A stretch of DNA of 31,744 nt from Rhodospirillaceae bacterium (GTDB taxonomy: Bacteria; Pseudomonadota; Alphaproteobacteria; MPNO01; UBA2964). The stretch spans positions 82,407 to 114,150 of the forward strand of contig PATI01000019.1 in assembly GCA_002712335.1 (NCBI GenBank), in the 5' to 3' direction. Position 1 is the stretch's first letter, and every line of letters begins with the position of its first letter. The notes under the pieces are model-generated. The model had not been told where the DNA came from and made no database searches. It saw only the letters and a list, made by a program, of their open reading frames with translations. Shown here piece by piece: positions 8,423-16,737 of the stretch. The translations under genes were made by a program, and so were the position numbers.

Positions 8423-9675
8423 TAACTAACCTCGCTAAATGGCAGAAAATCTACCATATTCCCGTTTTTAATTGTTGTTTGTTCTTCGCTTAGTTCAACA
8501 AGCCCATCCGATTCAACCATAGAAGTTAGAATTCCTGCCCCGCTAAGAGGAAATTTCTCTGCTTGGTACACACCTTTTTTTCCAATGGTAAGCGCTGCGC
8601 GAACCCATTCCCTCCTACCTCTTTTTTTTTCATAATTGAATGCTGCTGGCACTCGAAATATTTTTGGGTCAATTTGCTTTGCCCCGTTGAGTAATAATAA
8701 AGCGGGCCTAGCAAAGCGCATAAAAGTAACCATACTGGCCACAGGGTTTCCAGGGAGACCTATGAAGGGAACATTTCCAATTTGGCCAAAAGTGATGGGT
8801 CTTCCGGGTCTAATAGCGACTCGCCAGAAATATAAACGCCCTATCCCTGCTACTGCCCGTCGAACGTGATCTTCTTCACCTGTTGAGACGCCAGCGGAGG
8901 ATATTATAACGTCGTGTTTGAAGGCGGCACTAATTAAAGTTTCACGAATAACTTCAATTTTGTCCGAGATGATACCTAAATCACTCACCTTACAACCGAG
9001 TTGATGTAGAAGGGCTGATATGGAATAGCGATTAGAATCAAAAATTGTTCCCGGTCGTAATTTATCACCTATATCACATACTTCATCGCCCGTAGAAAAA
9101 AGAGCAACGCGTAATTGGCGGTAAACTGGAAGTTTTTCTATACCGATAGAGGCAGACAATCCAATTTCTTGGGGGCGGAGGCGTTGTCCCTTCGTTATTA
9201 CAATATTACCAGGTTTAATATCTTCCCCCGCAAAGCGGCGATTGGCCCCTCTTTTGATCCCTTTTGGAATTATAACATTATTGTCTTCAACTACACAGTC
9301 CTCCTGCATCAAGACTGTGTCAGGGCCATTTGGCATTGGTGCCCCAGTAAATATCCTATAGGCATTTCCCATATCTGCTGTTTCTATTAATGGGTGTCCA
9401 GCTGTAATCCGTCCCTTTATTGGAAGTTTAGTCTCCCCGGTTTGGGAGATGTCATCAAAGTATACGGCGTAACCGTCTACAGCTGAGTTGTCATGGGCGG
9501 GTACTTCCTGCTTTGATTTTAAATCTGCGGCTAAGATCCGCCCAATACCATCTGCTAATTCCACTTCTTCTGATTTAGAAATACATGTTAGCCTTAAACG
9601 TAACTCATTTAATGCAGCGTCGGTGCTAATTAAGTCTTCACCAAAGGCAAAGCAGTCATCTTTTAACTGTCCCAT
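8422..9675 (-). CDS. moeA: Molybdopterin molybdenumtransferase
   Basis: Inserts molybdate into adenylylated molybdopterin to form the active cofactor. 417 residues, close to E. coli MoeA (411). Visible: the domain-I motif VPAHDNSAVDGYAV, the IFTGAPMPNGPDTV segment, the MoCF-fold domain LRVALFSTGDEVCDIG with IFDSNRYS, DVIISSAGVSTGEEDHV (MPT-binding GGxSxG-like loop, here SAGVSTG), GLPGNPVASMVTF, and a C-terminal beta-barrel domain. A GAGGTGAT sequence precedes the ATG. It begins two bases after the mobB stop and overlaps moaD, a tight operon. Confidence 0.95.
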   Translation of the reverse strand: MGQLKDDCFAFGEDLISTDAALNELRLRLTCISKSEEVELADGIGRILAADLKSKQEVPAHDNSAVDGYAVYFDDISQTGETKLPIKGRITAGHPLIETADMGNAYRIFTGAPMPNGPDTVLMQEDCVVEDNNVIIPKGIKRGANRRFAGEDIKPGNIVITKGQRLRPQEIGLSASIGIEKLPVYRQLRVALFSTGDEVCDIGDKLRPGTIFDSNRYSISALLHQLGCKVSDLGIISDKIEVIRETLISAAFKHDVIISSAGVSTGEEDHVRRAVAGIGRLYFWRVAIRPGRPITFGQIGNVPFIGLPGNPVASMVTFMRFARPALLLLNGAKQIDPKIFRVPAAFNYEKKRGRREWVRAALTIGKKGVYQAEKFPLSGAGILTSMVESDGLVELSEEQTTIKNGNMVDFLPFSEVS

Positions 9676-9677
9676 AC

Positions 9678-10193
9678 TTACATCACCTCTGAGGATTGCG
9701 ATTTGAGTTCACAAATTTCCTCGATGAACTCTGCAATGGCGTGAGCGTCATTAATATCTAGATGCTTTATATTCGTCTCAAGAAATCCATCGCTGGCTAT
9801 TCCAATAATATTGGGGTAATTTGGATACAGGAGAGGTTTTTTTAACTTGCTCCGATGTACTTCTATTTTAGGGTGACTGTGATTTTTAAAACCCTCAATG
9901 AGAATAATGTCTACAGGTTTCATTTTGTCTAACAAGATTTTTGGGTCTGGTTCAATATCGTTTCTGTTTTCATGCATAAGAGCCCAACGCTTTTCTGACG
10001 AAATCATGACCTCTGATGCACCAGCATGCCGGTGTTCAAAAGAATCTTTTCCTGGTTTATCAATATCAAATTTATGATGGGCATGTTTAATTGTAGAGAC
10101 GCTATATCCCTTATTTATTAATACCGGTATCAAATTAACAATTAAACTTGTTTTTCCGCTACCACTCCAGCCGGCAAAACCAAAAATTTTCAT
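9678..10193 (-). CDS. mobB: Molybdopterin-guanine dinucleotide biosynthesis adaptor protein B
   Basis: GTP-binding accessory protein that assists MobA in attaching GMP to molybdopterin. 171 residues. Visible: the N-terminal MKIFGFAGWSGSGKTSL P-loop (Walker A about 8-16), STIKHAHHKFDIDKPGKDSFEHRHAGA, which is highly characteristic of MobB, and ILIEGFKNHSHPKIEVHR. The ATG lies two bases after the pgsA stop, and moeA begins two bases after the mobB stop. mobA itself is not in the window. MGD or bis-MGD is required by DMSO-reductase-family enzymes, so such an enzyme is expected elsewhere in the genome (inference). Confidence 0.93.
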   Translation of the reverse strand: MKIFGFAGWSGSGKTSLIVNLIPVLINKGYSVSTIKHAHHKFDIDKPGKDSFEHRHAGASEVMISSEKRWALMHENRNDIEPDPKILLDKMKPVDIILIEGFKNHSHPKIEVHRSKLKKPLLYPNYPNIIGIASDGFLETNIKHLDINDAHAIAEFIEEICELKSQSSEVM

Positions 10194-10195
10194 TA

Positions 10196-10813
10196 TTATG
10201 GTTCCTCGGTACTCTCCTGGATCTTTTTGATTTCGTCAGAGTTGTCTTTAAATTTCTCCGTTATATCCATATGACGCAATCCTGTCCGTAAATAATCATA
10301 TCCGGTAATTAGAGTTAAAAGGGCTGCAAACCAGAGCCCGGTTTCGCCAATCAATCTAGTCTCCATAAATTGTGGACCAGCATCGCCTACAATTAGAAAA
10401 CCTATAGAAAACATTTGTAATGTTGTTTTCCATTTGGCCAATGCACTTACCGGCATGTGCTCGTGATTTCCGGCTAAAAATTCTCTTAAGCCGGAGACTA
10501 GGATTTCTCTGCATAGTATAACAATCGCCGGTAGCACTGCGAGGCCAGTTATTTGGCCACACCCAGTCATCATGAGCAAGGTCGCCGCCACTAGTAGCTT
10601 GTCGGCGATAGGGTCTAGAAATTGTCCAAGACGTGATTGTTGATCTAAAGCACGCGCTAAAAAACCATCAAAAAAATCTGTTATAGCCGCTATTCCAAAA
10701 AGTGCGCAGGCAAGATAACGCCCAATATTGTTTTCTAAAAAGAGCAAAGCGACAATTCCCGGAATAGCCGCAATCCGAAATAAGGTCAGTCCGATTGGAA
10801 TATTTCTTAGCAT
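10196..10813 (-). CDS. pgsA: CDP-diacylglycerol-glycerol-3-phosphate 3-phosphatidyltransferase
   Basis: Integral membrane enzyme that makes phosphatidylglycerol phosphate, committing lipid to phosphatidylglycerol and cardiolipin. 205 residues. The CDP-alcohol phosphotransferase signature DG-x2-AR-x8-G-x3-D-x3-D is complete: Asp49-Gly50, Ala53-Arg54, Gly63, Asp67, Asp71. Several hydrophobic helices follow (for example LLVAATLLMM and LAVLPAIVILC). The C-terminal tail is charged and cytoplasmic-looking. The gene is 68 bases downstream of uvrC; a uvrC-pgsA-moaD/moaE neighbourhood is familiar from alphaproteobacteria. mobB follows after two bases. Confidence 0.94.
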   Translation of the reverse strand: MLRNIPIGLTLFRIAAIPGIVALLFLENNIGRYLACALFGIAAITDFFDGFLARALDQQSRLGQFLDPIADKLLVAATLLMMTGCGQITGLAVLPAIVILCREILVSGLREFLAGNHEHMPVSALAKWKTTLQMFSIGFLIVGDAGPQFMETRLIGETGLWFAALLTLITGYDYLRTGLRHMDITEKFKDNSDEIKKIQESTEEP

Positions 10814-10881
10814 TGGTAAGCCCTGATCCTACCGTGTTTGTTTCTATGCATTACGGTCAATTAATATTTTAAAAATATATC

Positions 10882-12768
10882 TTAATTGTCTGAATGGAAA
10901 TGTTCATAAATTTTTTGTGCTAAAGGTTGGCTAATGCCTTCAACAGTCACTAAATCAGCTACGCCCGCATCACCTACTCCTCTTGCAGAACCAAAATGGT
11001 GCAACAAGGCCCGCTTGCGGTTGGCACCAACTCCAGATATTTCATCTAGAGGAGATTTACCCAGTTCTTTTTTTCGTTTGGTACGGTGGCTTGTAATAGC
11101 ATACCGGTGGGCTTCATCCCTTAGGCGCTGTAGGTAGTAGAGGACAGGATCTGTTGATTTCAACTCAAGTGGTGCCCTGTTCTTCATATATATTTTTTCC
11201 TGTCCGGCATTTCTATCTGGTCCTTTAGCGATAGCAATTATAGGAATATTATTAATATCAAGACCTGTCATTATTTGGTGAACGGCATTTAATTGCCCTC
11301 GTCCGCCATCTATGATCAAGAGGTCAGGCCAATTTTCTGATAAAAGTTGGTTTGCCTCCCTTTTGGAACGCTTGAATCGGCGCTTTATAACCTCTTTCAT
11401 CATTCCATAATCATCTCCAGGCGTTAAGTTTTCTCCTCTGATATTAAACTTACGGTAGGCTTTTTTAATGAATCCATCAGGTCCCGCAACTATCATTCCT
11501 CCAACCGCGTTAGTGCCCGATATATGGCTATTATCATACACCTCTATTCGGTCTGGTGAAGAAGTTAAATGTAAAACTTCCGCAATACATTTAAGTAAAC
11601 GTTTCTGAGTTTGACTTTCAGCCAAACGCCTTGCCAAGGCCTCGCGAGCGTTAGTCAAAGCATGTTGGATCAGAGAGAACTTACTTCCTCTCAGAGGTTT
11701 TTTTATTGTAACTTTGGCATCCGCACGGACAGATAAAGCGTCGGTTATTAATTTGCATTCCGGTAATTCTTCGCTGACTAGAATAGTTTTTGGGGGTTCT
11801 TTATCTATATAAAATTGGCTGATGAAAGACGAAATTATCTGCGAGGCCTTAAGATCACTTGTATTGGTTGGAAAATAAGTGCGGTTACCCAAATTTTGTC
11901 CATTACGAAAAAAGAACACTTGGATACAAGCTAAACCGCCATTGTTATAACCGGCAATTATATCTGCGTCGTCTACGGCTTGGACGTTAATATCTTGATG
12001 TGCTTGAATTTGGGAAAGGGCTTTAACTCGATCACGATAAATGGCCGCTTGCTCAAATTTCATATTTTCGGCTGCTTCTTCCATACGCTCTAATAAGTTT
12101 TTTTGTAAGTCTCGACTATTACCAGTCAAAAAATTTCGTGTTTCCTGAACAATTAAATCATAATCTTTGCTACTAATACGATCTACGCATGGAGCAGCAC
12201 ATCTTTTAATTTGATACTGTAGGCAGGGGCGTTTTCTACTGTAAAATATATTGTCAGAACAATTTCTTAGGGGGAATGCCCGTTGTAAACTAGCGAGTGT
12301 CTTGTTGACTGCTCCAACGGATGCGAATGGGCCAAAATATTCTCCCGCCTGCTTACGGCCACCCCTGTGTTTTATTAGTTGCGGCCAATTTTTTGTATCG
12401 GTGAGCAATAAATATGGAAACGACTTATCATCACGTAGCATTACGTTGTACCGGGGCCTCAATTTTTTAATCAAATTACTTTCCAAAAGCAAAGCTTCTA
12501 CCTCGGTATGGGTCTCGACAATTTCAACTAGTCGTGTTGCCGCAATCATACGCTGCATTCGGATTGGTAGTTTGAACGGCCGGGTATAACTTGCTACTCG
12601 TCGCTTTAGGCCTTTGGCCTTACCGACATAAAGAATGTTAGAATTATCGTCAATCATTCGATAGACACCGGGACAGTTAGTGAGAGTTTTTACCACATCC
12701 GCGATAACATTAATGCCAAGTTCCAGTGATGGTGGTGGGGAAAACGATTTTGCGATCTTATCCTTCAT
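10882..12768 (-). CDS. uvrC: Excinuclease ABC subunit C
   Basis: The nuclease of nucleotide excision repair; it makes both incisions around a lesion marked by UvrB. About 628 residues. Domains: N-terminal GIY-YIG nuclease (CPGVYR...ILYVGKAKGLKRR), a cysteine-bearing region (RPCLQYQIKRCAAPC), the UVR domain that contacts UvrB (LERMEEAAENMKFEQAAIYRDRV), the RNase-H-like second nuclease (VYDNSHISGTNAVGGMIV...LLIIDGGRGQL), and C-terminal helix-hairpin-helix repeats (ISGVGANRKRALLHHFGS). The start could be GTG at 12777 or ATG at 12768, three codons apart; I took the ATG. Neither has a clear ribosome binding site. uvrB lies on the same strand 1.7 kb upstream. Confidence 0.96.
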   Translation of the reverse strand: MKDKIAKSFSPPPSLELGINVIADVVKTLTNCPGVYRMIDDNSNILYVGKAKGLKRRVASYTRPFKLPIRMQRMIAATRLVEIVETHTEVEALLLESNLIKKLRPRYNVMLRDDKSFPYLLLTDTKNWPQLIKHRGGRKQAGEYFGPFASVGAVNKTLASLQRAFPLRNCSDNIFYSRKRPCLQYQIKRCAAPCVDRISSKDYDLIVQETRNFLTGNSRDLQKNLLERMEEAAENMKFEQAAIYRDRVKALSQIQAHQDINVQAVDDADIIAGYNNGGLACIQVFFFRNGQNLGNRTYFPTNTSDLKASQIISSFISQFYIDKEPPKTILVSEELPECKLITDALSVRADAKVTIKKPLRGSKFSLIQHALTNAREALARRLAESQTQKRLLKCIAEVLHLTSSPDRIEVYDNSHISGTNAVGGMIVAGPDGFIKKAYRKFNIRGENLTPGDDYGMMKEVIKRRFKRSKREANQLLSENWPDLLIIDGGRGQLNAVHQIMTGLDINNIPIIAIAKGPDRNAGQEKIYMKNRAPLELKSTDPVLYYLQRLRDEAHRYAITSHRTKRKKELGKSPLDEISGVGANRKRALLHHFGSARGVGDAGVADLVTVEGISQPLAQKIYEHFHSDN

Positions 12769-12777
12769 CTGAACCAC

Positions 12778-13111
12778 TTTATATTCTGTGTGGTAAACAA
12801 TTTTTTATAAATATTAGAATCATAAGTTTATTATCATCTGATAAATAATAATTATTTAGGTTTTCCACCCGTTTTGTGGATAAGTCTGTAGATAAATAGT
12901 ATAAATTTTGCTTATCCTATTGCAATTAATCAAGTTTTTATAAATTGCCTGTATTTTAGGCACTAAGTAGGTAGTTCTTAAAAATCCCAAAAAGTGGGGA
13001 ATTTGGAATTAACATTAAATATTCATGCAGAGAAAGAATCTTATTGATTGACGTTTGATGAAACTATTGGATAGCGTAAATTAAATGATGCGTGTTATTG
13101 CCGACGAAATT
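12778..13111. other. AT-rich intergenic stretch between folB and uvrC
   Basis: No gene was found in these 334 bases. They contain a roughly 70-base, very AT-rich part (about 12798-12860), immediately followed by a pair of DnaA-box-like sites (12875-12895). A TTTTCCAC-N7-GTGGATAA near-inverted repeat spans 12861-12883. Further right there is an imperfect hairpin around AAATCCC...GGGGAATTT. The uvrC promoter must lie here or upstream. No tRNA or terminator was recognised. Confidence 0.6.
12875..12895 (-). promoter_or_regulatory. Tandem DnaA-box-like sites
   Basis: On the + strand TGTGGATAA (12875-12883) is the exact reverse complement of the consensus DnaA box TTATCCACA. After a three-base spacer, TGTAGATAA (12887-12895) matches it with one mismatch and in the same orientation. 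The two are 12 bases apart centre to centre and lie beside a very AT-rich stretch. This is the arrangement seen at DnaA-regulated promoters and replication origins. Function is not proven: the flanking genes (uvrC, folB) are not typical origin neighbours and there is no strand switch here. Confidence 0.4.
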
Positions 13112-13519
13112 TTATCGGAGGCGTTTTCGAATGATTTCTATACCCACGCTTGTTGCATCTGTAATTATATCAAGTTTTTCAATTCGCACTTTTACTTCCA
13201 AAATTCGTTTGTCCTCTAGAATGCTCTCAGCGATATTTTCAGCAAGGGTTTCTACTAAATTGATGTGACCGGCATCTATTATAGCCCGAATTTTTTCAAC
13301 GACATTTTCATAGCATACAACATCTGATAGCCTATCTTTAATTGAGGCACTTGCTTCCGGAACAGCCATATCGAGATTAACTCTTATATTCTGTTTGCCA
13401 TTCTTCTCATGCTTATGAATGCCGATAAGAGCGGGCAAAACTAGTTCACGAATGAATACATGACGAATGTTCAGTTTCTCTTTTCTCTGAGTATTTTGAA
13501 CATGATTGGATGTACTCAT
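13112..13519 (-). CDS. folB: Dihydroneopterin aldolase
   Basis: Cleaves dihydroneopterin to 6-hydroxymethyl-dihydropterin and glycolaldehyde in folate synthesis. 135 residues, slightly longer than usual because of a 17-residue hydrophilic N-terminal leader. Visible: IRELVLPALIGIHKHEK, DVVCYENVVEKIRAI, the active-site VETLAENIAESIL, and VRIEKLDIITDATSVGIEI. It follows a FolM-type reductase by 57 bases on the same strand. A small perfect hairpin (13534-13551) stands just before the start, and AAAGGA lies eight bases before the ATG. Confidence 0.93.
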   Translation of the reverse strand: MSTSNHVQNTQRKEKLNIRHVFIRELVLPALIGIHKHEKNGKQNIRVNLDMAVPEASASIKDRLSDVVCYENVVEKIRAIIDAGHINLVETLAENIAESILEDKRILEVKVRIEKLDIITDATSVGIEIIRKRLR

Positions 13520-13533
13520 ATATCTTATCCTTT

Positions 13534-13551
13534 ATAAACGATTTCGTTTAT
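13534..13551 (-). repeat. Small perfect hairpin upstream of folB
   Basis: ATAAACG-ATTT-CGTTTAT forms a 7-base-pair stem with a 4-base loop, 15-32 bases before the folB start. No U-run follows in the direction of transcription, so it is not an intrinsic terminator. It could be a leader hairpin or an operator half-site. Confidence 0.35.
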
Positions 13552-13576
13552 TAAGCGTATTATTCACATAATACTA

Positions 13577-14344
13577 TTATTCTGCGGGTGTATCACTATC
13601 AGTAGATTTTGCCCACTCAAGGTGTTGGCCACCATCTAATGCTATCATTTGACCAGTCATCGACGGAGATGACAAAATAAATTTTACTGCCTGACAAATT
13701 TCTTCGGGTGTCGTTCCACGATTTAGTGGGGTGTTTACGCATTGTTCTTTGAATTGCTTATTTGTTTGCCTTGGACTGGGGAGGGCAGGGCCTGGCCCCA
13801 CACCATTAACGCGAATTCGGGGAGCCAAAGCCAATGCAAGGCTTTGGGTGAGAGCCCAAAGTCCAACCTTGCTAATAGTGTATGAAGTAAAATGCGGTGT
13901 TAGGTTCCACACTCGCTGGTCAATCAGGTTGATTACATTTCCATTCATATTTGTTGGCAATAATTTTGAAAACTGTTGGATTAAGAAAAAGGGAGCTTGT
14001 AAATTTGTTTTTAAATGATGCTGCCAGCTATCGATGGTGGCTGTATCAATGGAGTCAAATTCAAATACGGATGCGTTGTTAACAAGACAGGTAAGGGTGC
14101 CTAACTTTTGTGTAGCTTCATCAATTAAATATTGGGCTTGATCCTCCTTTTCTAGGTCGGCATAAATGGCAATAGCATTGCCCCCGCTCTCATTAATATT
14201 TTCTACTAAATTAAAGGCCTCTTTTTTGGAACTTTGATAGTGGACGGCTACCTTCCAGCCGTTATCAGCAAAGTCGGAAGCGATTGCGGCACCAATTCTG
14301 CGGGCTGCCCCAGTAATTAATACATTATTTGCTTTTATTGTCAT
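13577..14344 (-). CDS. SDR-family reductase of FolM/PTR1 (pteridine reductase) type
   Basis: Short-chain dehydrogenase of 255 residues. The nucleotide site reads TGAARRIG (11-18); an arginine after the TGxx is typical of NADPH-dependent pteridine reductases and FolM. The catalytic tyrosine and lysine are in YTISK (Tyr155, Lys159). In place of the usual catalytic serine there is an aspartate in NLIDQR (Asp142), the same replacement seen in PTR1 and FolM. It is followed by VNGVGPGPALP. Standing 57 bases before folB, it probably reduces dihydromonapterin or dihydrofolate; this is inference. The start is ATG at 14344; a GTG two codons upstream is also possible. It could instead be another SDR using a non-pterin substrate. 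Confidence 0.75.
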   Translation of the reverse strand: MTIKANNVLITGAARRIGAAIASDFADNGWKVAVHYQSSKKEAFNLVENINESGGNAIAIYADLEKEDQAQYLIDEATQKLGTLTCLVNNASVFEFDSIDTATIDSWQHHLKTNLQAPFFLIQQFSKLLPTNMNGNVINLIDQRVWNLTPHFTSYTISKVGLWALTQSLALALAPRIRVNGVGPGPALPSPRQTNKQFKEQCVNTPLNRGTTPEEICQAVKFILSSPSMTGQMIALDGGQHLEWAKSTDSDTPAE

Positions 14345-14403
14345 TTGCACACAATGTTAAATTAAAACCAAACTAAAGCCTAAATTCCAATTTTATACTG
14401 GCA

Positions 14404-14429
14404 TGTATTTATATTGGAATATAAATACA
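14404..14429. repeat. 26-base AT-rich perfect inverted repeat
   Basis: Two 12-base arms, TGTATTTATATT and AATATAAATACA, are exact reverse complements separated by GG. It lies between the uvrB stop (14454) and the start of the FolM-type gene (14344). An overlapping wider repeat, TTCCAAT...ATTGGAA, uses its centre. No T-run follows directly on the minus strand, so it is a poor terminator. A dimeric-regulator operator for the reductase-folB pair is plausible. Confidence 0.55.
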
Positions 14430-14453
14430 ATAATTTTTAAGAAATTCATCATT

Positions 14454-16577
14454 TTAGTGTTTTCCCCTATGATAAGACTTTTTACTTTTTTGGGACTCTG
14501 CAGCACGAATACGCGCGGCTAGTCTTTTAGGCCCCGCTGGTTCTGATTCCGTTAATCCTAATTCATGGGCCTCTAATCGCTGAATTTCATCCCTTATCCG
14601 CGCTGCTTCTTCAAATTCTAAATCGCCGGCCGCTTTTTTCATATCTTTTCTGAGGTGTCGCAGATGTTTTGTTAAATTTTCTCCAATAAATTGATTCGGT
14701 AGATTGTTACCTGTGTCTACAGTGTAATGGTCTCCTTCGTAAACCGATTCAAGTATATCTCCTATGTTTTTTCGGATCGTTTGAGGAGTAATATTCTTTT
14801 CTAGATTAAAATTTTGTTGCTTTATCCGGCGTCTGTTTGTCTCATCAATGGCGTACTCTAGGGAACCAGTCATATTATCTGCATATAGGATAACCCGGCC
14901 ATCAATGTTGCGTGCTGCACGCCCAATTGTTTGTATGAGGGATGTCCTTGATCTCAGAAAACCCTCCTTATCTGCGTCAAGAATAGCGACCAACGCACAT
15001 TCTGGTATATCCAAACCTTCGCGCAATAAATTGATACCAATAAGTACATCAAAAGATCCCATACGTAATTCCCGAATGATTTCAATGCGTTCTAAAGTAT
15101 CGATGTCAGAGTGAAGATATCGTACCCTAATACCTGCCTCCTGCATAAATTCGGTAAGATCTTCGGCCATTTTTTTTGTAAGGGTGGTAATAAGCACCCT
15201 TTGTTGTTTTTGCGAACAATCACGGCATTCCGCCATAATATCATCAACTTGGTTTTCCACTGGACGCACAACACATAGGGGGTCGATTAGCCCTGTGGGC
15301 CTAATGACTTGCTCGACAAATGATCCACTGGTTTGTTGGAGTTCCCAAGGACCAGGGGTGGCAGAGACAAAAACTGTTTGCGGGCGCATTCCTTCCCACT
15401 CCTCAAATTTTAGGGGTCTGTTATCCAAGCAAGAAGGCAAACGAAATCCGAATTCCGATAAGGTGGTTTTCCTACTAAAATCCCCTTTAAACATTCCTCC
15501 AAGCTTGGGTACAGTAACATGACTTTCGTCGACTATTAGCAGAGAGTCTTCAGGAAGATATTCAAGCAATGTGGGTGGTGGCTCACCGGGCGCCCGACCG
15601 GTTAAATATCGTGAATAATTTTCTATTCCAGCACAATGGCCTGTGGCTTCGATCATTTCTAGGTCGAATTTGGTCCTTTGTTCTATTCTTTGCGCTTCCA
15701 ATAATTTATTGGAATCATTTAACTCCTTGATTCGACTATTTAACTCTCGTTTAATTCCCTTGATAGCTTGTTGCAACGTTGGTCTTGGCGTTACGTAGTG
15801 ACTATTTGGATAAATGGTAATTGAATCCAACTCACCAGTTTTACTGCCAGTCAGTGGATCAAACTCTTGAATAAATTCTAATTCCTCTCCAAATAGAGAT
15901 AGGCGCCAACCTCGGTCCTCATAGTGAGCTGGGAAGATCTCCAGTTGATCACCGCGCACTCTAAAGGTGCCCCGAGTAAAGTTTTGATCATTGCGCCTAT
16001 ATTGAAGTTCGATAAATTGTCGGAGTAATAGTTCGCGCTTGACCCGGTCCCCGACCTTTAAAGGAATAGTCATTTCAGAATAAGTTTCTACTGAACCGAT
16101 ACCATAAATGCAGGATACTGAGGCAACAATCACTACATCCCTTCTTTCCAGAAGGCCACGGGTCGCAGAGTGACGCATTCTATCGATTTGTTCATTTACT
16201 GAAGCATCTTTCTCAATATAGGTATCAGTTCGTGGCACATATGCTTCTGGTTGGTAGTAGTCATAATAAGAAACGAAATATTCTATAGCATTATTAGGGA
16301 AAAAATTTTTCATCTCTCCATAAAGTTGCGCAGCCAATGTTTTGTTGGGAGCCAGTATCAAAGTAGGCCTGGCAAGAGATTCGATGACCTTTGCTATTGT
16401 GAAAGTTTTTCCTGAACCAGTGACACCTAGTAGAACCTGATCTCTCTCCTCATTTTTGATACCTCTGATTATTTCTGATATAGCTGATGGCTGGTCACCA
16501 GCCGGCTCAAAATTTGAAACAAGTTTAAAATTAGCACTAGGAATTTGTTTTGGTTGGCTATTAAAATTTACGCTCAT
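14454..16577 (-). CDS. uvrB: Excinuclease ABC subunit B
   Basis: The damage-verifying helicase-like subunit of nucleotide excision repair, loaded by UvrA and cut beside by UvrC. 707 residues. Visible: [10 protein letters not shown], Walker A GVTGSGKT (51-58), the beta-hairpin that grips DNA ([20 protein letters not shown] and [18 protein letters not shown]), the Walker B DESH, the helicase motifs [11 protein letters not shown] and [13 protein letters not shown]...QTIGRAARN, and the C-terminal UVR motif ([20 protein letters not shown]) that binds UvrC. The N-terminal 18 residues are an unremarkable extension. It is followed on the same strand by the FolM-type gene after about 110 bases. Confidence 0.97.
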   Translation of the reverse strand: MSVNFNSQPKQIPSANFKLVSNFEPAGDQPSAISEIIRGIKNEERDQVLLGVTGSGKTFTIAKVIESLARPTLILAPNKTLAAQLYGEMKNFFPNNAIEYFVSYYDYYQPEAYVPRTDTYIEKDASVNEQIDRMRHSATRGLLERRDVVIVASVSCIYGIGSVETYSEMTIPLKVGDRVKRELLLRQFIELQYRRNDQNFTRGTFRVRGDQLEIFPAHYEDRGWRLSLFGEELEFIQEFDPLTGSKTGELDSITIYPNSHYVTPRPTLQQAIKGIKRELNSRIKELNDSNKLLEAQRIEQRTKFDLEMIEATGHCAGIENYSRYLTGRAPGEPPPTLLEYLPEDSLLIVDESHVTVPKLGGMFKGDFSRKTTLSEFGFRLPSCLDNRPLKFEEWEGMRPQTVFVSATPGPWELQQTSGSFVEQVIRPTGLIDPLCVVRPVENQVDDIMAECRDCSQKQQRVLITTLTKKMAEDLTEFMQEAGIRVRYLHSDIDTLERIEIIRELRMGSFDVLIGINLLREGLDIPECALVAILDADKEGFLRSRTSLIQTIGRAARNIDGRVILYADNMTGSLEYAIDETNRRRIKQQNFNLEKNITPQTIRKNIGDILESVYEGDHYTVDTGNNLPNQFIGENLTKHLRHLRKDMKKAAGDLEFEEAARIRDEIQRLEAHELGLTESEPAGPKRLAARIRAAESQKSKKSYHRGKH

Positions 16578-16640
16578 TGTCTTTTATATGTATTTTGATA
16601 AGTCAATTTCCAGTCCCCATGAAAATTTTTAGCTTATAGT

Positions 16641-16650
16641 GCAACGTTGC
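16641..16650. promoter_or_regulatory. Palindrome GCAACGTTGC upstream of the Rieske gene
   Basis: A perfect 10-base palindrome with a central CG, in the 160-base gap between the divergent uvrB and Rieske oxygenase genes. Its shape resembles LacI-family operators, but no LacI-type gene is in the window. It may overlap a promoter reading right: TTGCGA with weak TA-rich candidates downstream. Function is inferred only from position and symmetry. Confidence 0.3.
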
Positions 16651-16737
16651 GAAAAAAAATTATGTCAATATACCTACTATAAATTTATAATAACGATCGC
16701 TGGTTTATTTTAAATTTCTAATTATAAGAATAAGGGT

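Noticed and set aside
12990..13020. Hairpin AAATCCC...GGGGAATTT as a terminator for folB
   Set aside because: The pairing is imperfect with a bulge, and no T-run follows on the minus strand.
12778..13111. Replication origin (oriC)
   Set aside because: Only two good DnaA boxes, no origin-type neighbours, and genes on both sides read in the same direction. Kept only as a DnaA-box observation.
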